Both the position numbers and the translations under genes were made by a program. The notes under the pieces were generated by a model. That model saw only the letters and a list, made by a program, of their open reading frames with translations, searched no databases and was not told the DNA's origin. Shown in pieces: positions 21,901-34,700 of a stretch of DNA of 64,000 nt (positions within the stretch are counted from its first letter, which is position 1; the number at the start of each line of letters is the position of its first letter). The stretch lies in NCBI GenBank assembly GCA_905221605.1, contig CAJNDS010002412.1, positions 1,505,386-1,569,385 on the forward strand. Reading direction: 5' to 3'. Origin of the DNA: Symbiodinium natans (lineage: Eukaryota > Sar > Dinophyceae > Suessiales > Symbiodiniaceae).

Positions 21901-24900
21901 CTTTCGCTCTAAGTCCGAGCTCTCCTGCGCAGCTCTCACCCAAACCCTTAACCCTAAACCCTTTTTGCATCCGGGCTTCGGTAGTCGGCCGGACCCTAAA
22001 CCCTATAGTTACATGGTCCCTTAGTATGGGCCCCTAAAAGGGAACCCCTTATATACCCCTGATATACCCTAGACAACCCAAGCGCCCATACATCAGATTT
22101 GAAACAGGGACCACATGAAGGGAGCTGCCGTTAGTGTTGAGATGCTGCAAGTCCCTGCAGGCCCGAAGCCGTTTGCAAAACCGAATGCAGTGGGCATTCA
22201 GGCAGTCGGGTTTAGGGTTTAGGGTTTAGTAAGGGGGGCATCAGGGGACAAGATTGCTGATCAGGCTCATACACCTTGCTGGAAAATGCCCCCAACTTCA
22301 ACCCGTCTCGTCGACTCAGTCCCAAGAAATGTTCAACTGCCACAAAGCATGGCGGGGATTCTGCATCATGAAAAAAACATTGCAACACCCTCTGTGCATG
22401 GGCAGCATCATGAGGCATTTTGTCGTTGTGGTCTCATAAACCGTAAACCTTCAACCCTAAACCCTAAGGCCTAAACCCTAAACCCTAAACCGCGAAGGCA
22501 AACACGGATTTATGAGAGGGGGTACAGGGTCACACACGCTCGGCGGTCCGAATGTTGATGCGACATCTGCAACCTGCTCTTCTGTTCCAAGGCGCTACAG
22601 GCATGACCCCCGCAGTTTTCAAGAGGCTTGAGCTAAGAAGCTTCATAAGTTGCTGTAGCCTAGTGCTGTAGCCTGTACACAGGCTCAAATGATGCAATCA
22701 ACCTCAAGCTCCTGTGCTGTTGGACTTTGGAACCCGACCTACCAAAAGGCTCCTATGTAGTACCGTTTTGGGGTAGTATACTAGAATCCCCTATAACTAA
22801 CCCAAAAAGGAACTACATTGGAGCCTTTGGAGACGAACATTGCTGGAATTGACCTGCAGATTAAGGTGGCCCGTCCAAACAAACCGGCAACTGGAAGGTG
22901 TTTGCAAGCTCCCTAAACCCTAAACCCTAAACCCTAAACCCTAAACCCTAAACCCTAAACCCTAAACCCTAAACCCCAAACCCTAAACCCTAAAACCTAA
23001 ACCCTAAACCCTAAACCCTACACCCCAAAACAATCAAAAAACCCTAAAACTCCTGCGCGGGATCGGCCCTGCTTTCCACCAGTGCCTTTGCCATTTCGTA
23101 GGCCATCTCGGGCACTGGGCTGGCGCGCGCCAGGATCTCGAGCGGGGTCTGGCCTAGTTCATGGTCGGGATAGTATTAAAAATGTAAATGTCTATTCCTT
23201 ATTGTGTTTTAAGTACCCTCAAAAAATGTAAAAATGCTACCCAACTATGACAACGCTATTCCTTGTTAGGTTTAAGTACCCTTAAACGTGTAAAAATGCT
23301 ACCCAACTATGACAAAGTGGCATGGCTTAAGTACCCCTAAAAATGTAAAAATGTTCGCCAACTATGACAAAGGTTATATAGCCCCTATATACACTATAAA
23401 AGATAAGGGCCCATTCTGTTCCTTATTGTGTTTAAGTACCCTTAAAAAGGTAAAGATGCTACCTTTTTCTATTCCTTTATTTAAGTACCCTTAAAAATGT
23501 AAAAATGCTACCTGTTTCTATTCCTTTATTGTGTTTAAGTACCCTTAAAAATGTAAAAATGCTCCCCAACTGTGACAAAGTGGCATGATGCGCAGTCTGC
23601 GCCAAGAGACGTTTCCTCCACCAAGCCGGGGCATTGGGCGAGGATGGAGTTCAAAAGATCCAAGCTGCCACCTCTTAGTTGGTTTAGGGTTTAGGGTTTA
23701 GGGTTTAAGTTTTAGGGTTTAGGGTTTAGGGTTTAGGATTTAGGGTGTAGGGTGTAGGGTGTAAGGTGTACGGTTTAGGTACACTTTCAGTTCTTTAGGG
23801 GATTGCAGTATCCCAAAAAGTGTTTAAAGTGCACTCACTCAGCTGCGAAGACCTTGAATGGCAGCACCCTTTTGCCCTAAACCCTAAACCCTAAACCCTA
23901 AACCCTAAACCAGGCCTTGGATGGCAGCCTGGAGGAGGGTGTAGCCTGATAAGGGGCATCTCCTTGTCCACTGACTTTCTTCCGTGAAGGTCGAAACCGC
24001 CTTGGGGAGCAAAGGAGCCCTAAAACTGGGTTTAGGGTTTAGGGTCTAGGGTTTAGAGTTTAGGGTTTAGGGTTGGGGTCATATACCCTGACTACTAAAA
24101 TTCCTATTAAGGTAATATGAACCATAAGCCCTTTCAGGGTTCATTTCCCCAAGGAGCCTCCAGGAAGCGTTCAGAAAGCCCGAGTCTGGCCAGCAGGAAG
24201 GGGTCGCAGGTTGCCGGATTCTTCGAAGGATCTCTGTGTCTTTCAGAGGTGACTTCCTCTGGGAGCTCTTCATAAACACCCTCAAACCCTAGGCTCTCAG
24301 CCAGCTGCCGCGGTGTCATGCCAGATACATCTTTCCAGCTAGAGACTTCTCGGCAAAGAGGCAGGACTTTCCTCACGAGCTCAAGGTATCCGGTGCGCAC
24401 AGCCATGGACAAAGGTGTCTGCCCCAGGGCATCGCTCACGTTGGCATCTGCGCGGTGCTTGACTAGCACATCAAAGGTCGTGATGCCAGCAGACTCCTGC
24501 CATACTGCGACCGCTCCGCACAGCGGTGGAACGCAGAGGTGGTCGTCCCTCTCATTGATGCTGCAGCGAGCTTCAAGCAAGAGGTTCAAAACACTGAGCC
24601 CGGCACCCCCATCAAAGTCATTGTCTACGTCCACGAGGCCTGATCGTGCCCATGCAAGGACGAGAGAGTGCCCGCCCGTTGGCTCCGCTCTGCTCTCCAG
24701 CAAGCGCTGGACCACCTCTGCAGAGGCGCCACTATGGACTGCGTGCCACAAGACCGACTGACCCAAAGCGTCCACAGCTGCTGCATCTGCCCGTTGCTCA
24801 AGCAACAGCAACACTTCGTCCATGTCCTTGAAATCACACAGGTGCAGGTAAGTCTGTCTCAAGGCCTGATTCTTGAAGTCCTTGGCCAAGTTGTTCGTGT

Positions 24901-25422
24901 CCAAACCGGCGCTGTCACGCAGAAAGCTTCTCTGGATGCCTTTCTGGCCCAACGGGCGGCTGCCCCATTTATTGGGCGTGGCAAGAAGCTTCGGGAGCTT
25001 GCGATCAACATCCAGAACGCTCAGCACGTAAGCCATAGCCGCGCCTGGTGACTTGCACAGGTGGTCTGCCACAGTGAGTCCATCTCGGCAGCGTGCGTTG
25101 AAGAACTTCCTACGCCTCTGCTCGTCTTCGGCAAGCTGCAGGACCACGTCGACGTAGCCGTGCTTCACGGCACCTTGGGAACGAGAACCCTAAAACCTGG
25201 GGGCCATATACCCTATAGTACTATAACTCCTGTTCAGGTAATATGATCCCTAAACCCTTTTAGGGTTCATCACTCGCCCCCCAAGGCACTTGCAAAGATT
25301 GAGAAGTCTGGCGGACCCGACAGACCGAAGTCCGGCACGTCGGTTGATGGAACCTCCAAGTCCGCACGGTACCGAATGAGGCACTGCACCTTGGTTTAGG
25401 GTTTAGGGTTTAGGGTTAGGGT

Positions 25423-25496
<74 letters not shown>

Positions 25497-25676
25497 GGTT
25501 TAGGGTTTAGGGTTTCAGAAAGGACTGTTGTGAGGCGGAGTTGTTGGGTAGTTTTCAGTCATTTAATAATGTTTAGGGGTTAGTAAACGCTTACAACTTT
25601 AAACTTATGGCCTCACAACAGTCCATTCATAAGTGGGAATCTTGAACATGATGTTTGGCATACATGATTTGGTGGG

Positions 25677-25711
<35 letters not shown>

Positions 25712-28700
25712 GGGGGGGGGGGGGGGGGGGAGGGGGGGGGGGGGGGGAGGGGCTCCTTGGAGTTGGCCATCCTTGGCAGGTCCCCCCCCCCCCCCCCCCC
25801 CCCTCCCCCCCCCCTCAAGCGTAACAGCCGTAGCTGTGCCACAGTTGGTTTGCTTTCACGTATTTCCAGACCTGTTATTCGGAAGTTCCCTGCTTTCGAA
25901 ACACAGCCTTTGTTTCGAAACACAGCCCCTGTTTCGAAACATGGATGTCACAGCCACAACTGCTTCACAAAACGATATCCAATCTCACCTTGGTTCCAGC
26001 GCTATATCTGAAGGTTGCGATGTCACATGTGCGAGTAAAAGGATATCTGCTCATAGTATTCTCGCGTCCCCGGGGCCTACAGGACATGTCTTGATGATGT
26101 GGGTGCTAATAATGTAGGGTTATAAGGTTAAAAATCCTATAGAGTTTAGCGTTATGACCCTAAACCCTATATGCTTTAAGGCTTAAGGAAAACAGTAAAG
26201 TGGTTAAATCACTGAGGGACTAGGGTTACGTTTTTGCAATGCCCTAAACCTTAAACTCTAAACCTTTAACCTCTTATAGGGTTTAAACCCTAAAGGGCTA
26301 ACCCGGTAGGGTAGATAAACCCTGACCCGAAAGGGGCCCTATAGGGTTTAAGGCTTAACCTAGTGTGAATGCCCAAACTTAAATTTAAATCCCCAGGCCT
26401 TAAACCTCTGAAAACCTTATGCTTTAATGCCTAAACCTGATGTATTTAAGGTCTGGGCATTTATACATTCAGCATTAGAACCCTAAACCCTTTATGCTGT
26501 AAGGCTTAAGGAAAACAGTAGGATTTCAGCCTCAAGGCCTATAATATAAGGTTATAAGGTTCTAATCCTATAGAGTTTAGCGTTATAACTCTAAAGCCTA
26601 TATGTTTTAATTAAGGCTTAAGGAAAACAGTAAAATGATTAAATCCCTGAGGGTCTAAGGTTACGTTTTTGCAATGCCCTAAACCTTAAACTCTAAACCT
26701 TTAACCTCTTACAGGGTTTAAATCCTATAGGGTTAAACCTTTAAAAGCCTTATAGGGCTTAAATGTGTTAATGCCTAAACCTGATGTACCTAAGGTGTGG
26801 GCATTTATACCTTCAGCGTTATAACCCTAAACCCTATCTGCTGTAAAGCTTAAGGTAAACAGTAGGGTTTAAGTCTCAAGGCCTATAATATGGGGTTGTA
26901 TCAAAACCCCGCGCAGTCGATTTTGAAAGGAATTGCCCGAAGCGTTTGGGCCGTGCTTCTGACTCGTAAAACGATAATCAAGAAAATAAACCGATAACTT
27001 TGTAGTAACAGGGCGGGCAGGCGCTATTCCAGTGATAAGCTTGTACTACAAATACATGAAAACATTGAAAACCCAGCCTGCTCAGCTTGCACTACAAATC
27101 AACGGAAACCTAGCCGGTTTCAGTACTAAGCTTGTACAACAAATCAATGAAAACCCAGCCTGCTCAATGGCACGTCCGTTCCAGTACTAAGCTTGTACTA
27201 CAAATCAACGAAAACCCAATCGGCTCACGGGAACGTCGGTTCCAGTACTAAGCTTGTACTACAAATCAACGAAAACCCAACCGGCTCACGGGAACGTCGG
27301 TTCCAGTACTAAGCTTGTAGGATGAATAGATTTAACTCGGGGTTTTTGTACAACCCCATATAGGGTTATAAGGTTCTTATCCTATAGAGTTTAGCGTTAT
27401 AACCCTAAACCCAAACACTATATGCTTTCAGGCTTAAGGAAAACAGTAAAGTGATTAAATCCCTGAGGGTTACGTTTTTGCAATGCCCTAAACCTTAAAC
27501 TCTAAACCTTTAACCTCTTATAGGTTTAAACCCTGAAGGGCTGCACTATAGGGTTTAAGGTTTAACCTAGGTTGAATGCCCAAACCTGAATTTATTTCAA
27601 CCTTTAAAAGCCTTATAAGGCTTAAAGGTTTTAATGTCTAAACCTGATGCACCTAAGGTCAGGGCATTTATACCGTCGGCGTTATAACCCTAAACCCTCG
27701 TACATCTGCTTTGCACTCGCAACAAAATCAACTTCATCCAAAACACTGCATCACATTCAAAAAACTCCGCCTCACAACAGCCCCCTCTCTAGGGTTTAGG
27801 GTTTAGGGTTTAGGGTTTAGGGTTTAGGGTTTAGGGTTTAGGGTTTAGGGTACAGGACAACACCTTGGTAGCCCAGCAACCATCTCATCATAAGGGCACC
27901 CTTTTTTGGGGTTGGCTATTTATATGGGATCCAATAACCAAAAAAACAAAAGTAAAAGGCTACCTCGGGGCTACCAAGGCACGTACTGGGTGCTTGCTCC
28001 CACTGAGAAGGCCCTCGACAGCGCGGTTTGGCCCAGGTCGTTCTCATGGTCGGCTCCGCGGACGCTGGCTTTCATCTCGCAGAGTTGGCGTGCGATGTCT
28101 GGATGATGACAAGCGAAAAGGGCCGTATCGCCACGGTCGTCTTTTCTGTCTAGGAACATTTTGTTTCTACTGCCGTTCATGAGCACTGGTAGGGACCGCG
28201 TGCCTGCATACCACAACACGGTGCGATCGTGGTGATCTCTCCCGTCTTCGCCGGTGATGAGACCGGGGTCATACTCAATCAGCGCTTTGCATGCGCCAGC
28301 GTGGTCCTGCTGTGCAGCAAACATCAGAGCCGTCATGCCAGCGTGGCATCCGGTCTTGGCGTCCTTGATGTTCGCGCTGTGCTTGATGAGATGCTTGATC
28401 AAACACCTCGTCACCTCGTAGTTTCTCGTGCGGAGGAGAGGGCTCATGTGGTGCCGGTTTGGGGTTCCGATGTAGACGGGTGGGTACTCCTGCTCCTCCT
28501 CCTCCTCCTCATCCTGTCCCTCCTTGCCCGCCTGGGCTTCTTTGAGGTCAAATCTCTCATTACCTTAGCTGTCCAGTACTTATAGGGGTTTTGAAGGTGA
28601 ACCCTTTGGGATTCTAAGGGGAATATATATTAACCCCAAAAAGGTTAAAAGGGTGCCTACTCTCCTACGAAGTTGCTCTCAGAAAATAGCTGGGACTGGC

Positions 28701-31700
28701 TGTTGAAGAATGGGGTCCTCTCCTGAGCATCCTCCAGCTCCGACTTCTTGTTCTCAAGGACGTAGTCAAGCACTGTCGCGCTCTGCAGCGTGTGCAAGAT
28801 GGTGTTGTACGTGGTGGTTCCTTGAAAACCAATGATGAACCCTAAAATTGGGGTCATATACTGTCATATACCCTGAAAAAAAACTATAATTCCGATGAAG
28901 GTATATGGGGTTTAAGGGTTAGGGTTTAGGGCTTAAGAACCATAAACCCTTTTCGGGTTCATTTGGACCAAGGTTCTGGCACGAAGGTTCGCGCGGTTGT
29001 CGAGGAGCAGCTCCAACACCTCCACAGGGGTCTTAGGGTTTAGGGTTTAGGGTTTAGGTTCAGCTCTCTTGGAGATGCTTGGCTACTGGGTTTGAAGCGC
29101 AGCTACCCTAGGGTTTGTTGACACTTACAACCCATTTCCAGGTCAGCAAGCACGGGAAGTGTGGCAACTGTTGATGTACATGAGGCCCCGGCTGATTTCC
29201 CGCAGGGTGTGTGGCTGAGGGTGAGGGAATATAAGGATGCTCATATGGCTCGCAATCTTGGGGCCCGGATATGGCTCACACAATTGTAGCACGGGCTGCT
29301 GGAGTGAGGGTTGGGGAGTGTAAGGCATAAGGATTGACAGTGGGGAGGGGGCCCTGGTTTGGGGCCTCAATGCTCCCAGCAAGGTGGATCGGCTGGCTCC
29401 CGGAAAGCCAATCGTCATCTGACACCAGCTTGCTCCGGACAAGCTGCTCCACGTTGTCCCCTGCAAGTCAAGCGCAGCCCTCAACTCAACCCTAAAAACT
29501 GAGCCCTAAGCCCTGTAAACCCTAAACCCTAAAGACTGAAGGCCCCTGGCTGCCACAGGGCAGAAACCCCGGAAGATGGTCACATCAACTTATTGTTTAG
29601 GGTTTAGGGTTCAGGGTTTTGGGGTTAGGGTTTAGGGTTTAGGGTTTAGGGTTTAGGGTGTGTCGAGATTCTACCGGGTGAGCGCACCCTCTCCCTTCAA
29701 AAAGATGCGAGTTCCGCATCTGATCGAATCTGAAGAACCCAAAACCTGGTTGCCCAAGAAAACTACCAGGGATAATCAGAACCTGCAAAAAAGGTAGGTT
29801 TTGGGTTCTTGCGGCACACCCTGTGGTGGAAGCAAAGCTTTCCTGTTACACCCTAAACCCCTAAACCCCTAAACCTAAACCCCTAAACCCCTAAACCCCT
29901 ACACCCCTAAACCCCTAAACCTCTAAACCCCTAAACCCCTAAACCCTAAACCTTACTTTACAGGCTTGTGGTGGTGCAATGGTCCCAGGCGAGTTGTCGG
30001 GTGGGAGCTGTTTCAACACGTCCACACTACCACATGATCCCTAACAATAGACCCTATAACTACTACATTCCCAGTAAGGTCTATGGTTGTTTTTTGCCAC
30101 CCGCCTAGCTGACACTCAGGCCACTCCAGGACCAATACCGGAAATGACTGTTGTCCGACAAAGAATTGGGTGCGTTTAAAGCCAGCATAAAATTAAAAGA
30201 GAGGATCATGCTGGGGACATCACGCTCTGAAGGGTTAGAGGCTCGAAGGGTTAGGGTTTAGGCTTTGGGGTTAAGGGAACCACAAACCTTTTTAGGGTTT
30301 ACAATTGGTCCCCAGATAAGTTGCACAGTACCTGGAGAGGAGTGGTCTGGGGGGTTCAGACATCAGGCCTGCCAGCTGGAGCATCCATTGCACATTCCTG
30401 CAGCATTGTTGGGGCGCTACTTCGAAAATGATCGTTTTTGTTCCTTACTAGCTCTAAGCATTCATCAAACATGTAGGAGGATTTTCAACAATGACCCAGA
30501 TTCTCGACGACACCACTCTGGCAGGCTTGGTGCAGTGGCGTCAGATTGGTTTCGGGATCCACGCGCGTCAGCTCGTCGAGCATGCGGCTGCGGACGTGGA
30601 TTTTCTTCACGGCCTCCATGACCTTGCCTGCACAAGACGCCCTAGTTCTGCCTTGGGACTCTCGGTCGCTAGGTCGCTGGGTTGAACCCTAAACCCTAAA
30701 CCCTAAACCCTATAAACCCTAAACCCTAAACCCTAAACCCTAAACCCTAAACCCTCAGCTCCTTAGAGCAAGGACTTGCTGAGAAACGCGCTGCCTGCAT
30801 GACGAGAGCTCAATCCACTGGCGATGGATACCATACTTCCGCCCTTGGCCGGCTTGCCATCGTTCAGCTTTCCAAAGGCATATAGGACAACACCTCTCGG
30901 CTGGCCCTTTTAGGGTTTAGGGTTTAGGGTTTAGGGATAGCCCAGTAACCATATTATAATAAGGGCACCCTTTTGGGGGGGTATCGTTACTTTATAAGGG
31001 AACCTTGAACCAAAAAAATGGAAAAGGGCACCACTGGGCTACGAAGACACTGAAAAAATAGTTCGAAATGGGATCTGGTGGTGTCACTGCTTCTCCCTCC
31101 CGCTGCGCACGGAGTCGAGCTGAATAATCCTTGGGGACCAACTATGGATCCTAAAAGGGTTTAGGGTTTAGGATTTAGGGTTAAGTTATGGTTCATACTA
31201 CCTTAATGGGAATGATCGTAGTCAGGGTATATGACCCCCAATTCTTAGGGGTTCATGTTGCTTTCCAGGGATCTCGCAGGCTGGGATAGAGCGACTGGCT
31301 GAACACGACGTACTCCACAATCACAAGGAGCGCCTTGGCGACCGGCTTCACTTCATCGGAAGTTGATCCATCCGATTCGCCAAGATGCCTTACTTCTCCA
31401 ATAGCCCAAGGGGAAAATAAAGGGTTAAACTTTACTATTCCTAGGAAAAATAAGGAAGTCCAAAAAGTTTAAAGTGTCAACTAAAGGCGAAGTAAGATGC
31501 TCGAGTACCTGAGCTGCAGTGAACTGCAAGTAAGGCGACTCACTGAGGACAAAGTCGACGATCAGCATGAAGGACTCCTTCCGGACATGGTCCGTGCAAC
31601 CCGATTCGATCAGCCGCTGCAGGCCGAGAATGAAGTGCATCATGAGCCGGGGCTTCTGCTCCACTGAAGCTCCTGAGGATCGTGACGGAGAGCTCCTAAA

Positions 31701-34700
31701 CCCTACACCCTACACCTTTAATTAAACCCCAAACCAAACCCTAACCCCTAAACCTAAACCCACTTACAAAAGCCGTGGCATGCCAAAACAGCATGCTGCG
31801 ATGCTTAGCCTGAAAAAAAGGGCAGGGGTAACGTACGGAAGCGCTTTTTCCTAGATGAGATTGACGGGGGAAATTTGTTTTGAAGTTTTCTCGCGGGCTA
31901 CCCATACCATTGTAAGCATTTCGAAGGACCCCAGCCGGCGCTACCTCTGTGTCGGCTCAATCCCGTCTGGTTGCGTGGCGTGCAGGTACACCACCCCCCT
32001 GATTTGGGTCCCTTGTTACATAACCCTTATATACACTATATATATAAATATATTTATAATAATAATCATAACAATAAAATAACAATAAAACAACAATAAT
32101 AATAAGAATATTAATAAGGGGGCCCATACTTCAAGGGACCAAACTCCATGGTTCCAACCTTAGAATAGAAAGGACCGCGGTGGGCTCGTGTTGTGACAAC
32201 AGTTAGGGTTTAGGGTTTAGGGTTTAGGGTTTAGGGTTTAGGGTTTAGGGTTTAGGGTTTAGGGTTTAGGGTTTAGGGTTTAGGGTTTAGGGTTTAGGGT
32301 TTAGGGTAACTTCCGGCCAAGGGGCCCAGCGTCGATGGGAACCAGCTTGGAGAATTGCCATCTTCATGCAACAGGGAGTTGACCAGTCCGGAACGAACCA
32401 TGTTCCTTGGGGACCAAATGAACCCACAATTTGGGGTCCATATACCCTAAACTACGATAATTCCCACTTTCAGGTCACATGAAAACCCAAAACCCCTTTT
32501 GGGGTTTCATACCATTATTCCAGCTAAGGTCATGTGAAACCCTAAACCCTTTTAAAGCGTTGAGAATTCCTCCCCAAGGTTCTTCAACCTTCGGAAAGTG
32601 ACTTCGTCCTTCAGCGCCTCGAACATGAGACCACGCAGCAACACCACCGACTCAAACCAACTCTCCTTGGCCGATGTCGCCGACTCTTTGTAGATCTCCA
32701 TGAACCTAGGATGGCCAGTAATATGATCCTCTGAAACCCCAATAAGGGAAAAACTCTAAAAACAAAAAAAATTAATTAAAACAAAATTCCCAAGTTGGCC
32801 GAGCCTAGAAACTGGCCCAGTCCTGCCGCCACGTTCCCCTGGTACCTTGGGGACCAAATGAACCCTAAGCCCTAAGCCCTAAACACTAAACCCTAAAGCC
32901 CCAAACCCTAAACCCTAAAGCCTAAACCCTTTTAGGGTTCACAATTAGTCCCCAAGGTACAGTTGAATGGTCGCGCCAAGAGCCTTTGCCCCTTGAGCGA
33001 CGGCAGTAAGCATGGCGTCGCGACTGCTCATGTGGCTCATACCTTAAGGGGACGAACTTATGAACCCTAGGGTTTAGGGTGAAGGGTTTAGGGTTTGGGG
33101 TTTAGGGTTTAGGGTTTCATATTACCTTCAGGGGACTAACTATGAACCTTAAAACCTTAAGGGGACAAATTATGAAACCTAAACAGGGTTTAGGGCTTCG
33201 TATTACCTGAAGAGGAAGGGTTTAGGGGTTCACATTACCTTTTTATGGGAAATCCGATAGTCAGGCTATGTATGACCTCCAATTCTTAGGGTTCATTTTT
33301 GGTCCCCAAGGTACGATGCGTCAGCTGAAGCAGCGTCTCCAGCCAGAGGTTCGCCAAGACATCCGATGCATCGCCACTCAACCCGGACACGTAGTCGCGC
33401 TTTGACGCTTGGGAGGTGAACTGCCTTGGGGACAACATATGAACCCTAAACGGGTTTAGGGCTCACCTTTGTCCCGAATAGAGATTCTGGTAGGCAGGGT
33501 ATATGACCCCAATTTTGGGGGTTCATTTCGGCCCCAAGGTGCTCAATCCTCTCACAGAGTTCGTAGATGTCTTTCCGTGTACTGGCGGAAATGGAAGGCA
33601 AATTGCCGATGAGCCATTCCGCCTCAACGGCTTCCAGTATGGAGAACATGCACCGAGTCATGGCCATCCGCAAGTTCTGCGGCATATTCCTTGGGGACGA
33701 ATTATGAACCCTAAAATGGTTTATGGTTCATATTACCTTAATAGGAATTATAGTAGTCAGGGTATATTCCCTAAACCCTAAACCCTAAACCCTGAACCCT
33801 GAACCCTAAACCCTAAACCCTAAACCCTAAACCCCAAACCCTAAACCCTAAACCCAATTTTAGGGCTCATTTCGTCCCCAAGGCTCTCGATGTGCTCATC
33901 GGAGAGATGTGACATGAAGTACTTGGCCAGGGAGACCAAGCCAAACCTTTCAAGGGGAGATCAAGTATGGACTCCTTTAAAGGGCTCATGGCTCATAGGC
34001 TCATGGCTCATAGGTTCATGTTGCCTGAATAAACCCTAAACCCTAAACCCTAAAGGGCTCATGGCTCATGGTTCATGTTGCCTGAATAGGAGTTGCAGTA
34101 GCATAAGAGGGGTCTATGAGCCCAAATCATATACCTTCCATGGGGATTCTCTAGTAGCCTAGGGTAGAATGACCCCCATCATATTATACCTTAGTAGGGA
34201 TTCTCGTGGTATAGTGCATAATTGACCAACTCATCTACCTTCATCAGGATGCTAGTAGTACAGTGCATAATTCATACACCTTAGTAGGGATGGTTAATAA
34301 AATAGTATGGGGCATTTGGGGTTCATCCAGGGAACGTGACCACCCTAAACCCTGAACCCTAAACCCTAAACTCTTTCGTCTCCAAGCAACGCGACGTCAG
34401 CGTCGCCCACGGTCGAGTTGGCCAAGACGCGCTGAAGGCACCGAAGAGCCTTCCGCGCAACCTTGGGGACAGATTTCTGACCCCTAGAATTCGGGGGTCA
34501 TATACCCCCAATTGGGTTTAGGGTTTAGGGTTCAGGGCTTTTTTAGAGTTTTTTTGAGTGTATAGGGTTTAGCCCCATACTAAGATAACGCCTGTTAGGG
34601 TCATAAGTCATATGAACCATAAACCCTCTGGCATTCATACTTGGTCTCCCCAAGCAACATCGGGCCTGTTGCCTGTTGCTGCCTATGAAACGGAGAAAAA

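Larger units (their letters stand above)
25522..27782. mobile_element. Possible 2.3 kb element with about 20-bp inverted ends
   Basis: GGACTGTTGTGAGGCGGAGT at 25522 is mirrored by AACTCCGCCTCACAACAGCC at 27763-27782. A third, inner copy of the end (GCCTCACAACAGTCC) lies at 25610-25624, so 25522-25624 is itself a miniature of about 100 bp. Telomere-like tracts lie directly outside both ends. The interior holds poly-G and poly-C runs, three copies of an AT-rich block and a 61-bp tandem array. I found no transposase. Confidence 0.55.

Noticed and set aside
23170-23590. CRISPR-like array
   Set aside because: The repeats are irregular in length and spacing, AT-rich and related to an intron element elsewhere in the window. 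The context is eukaryotic and no cas genes are present.
25627-26117. Gly- and Pro-rich open frames of about 100 residues
   Set aside because: They come from poly-G and poly-C runs inside a repeat island.
27029-27320. CRISPR-like array with 61-bp period
   Set aside because: The whole unit is repeated without unique spacers, so it is a plain tandem array.
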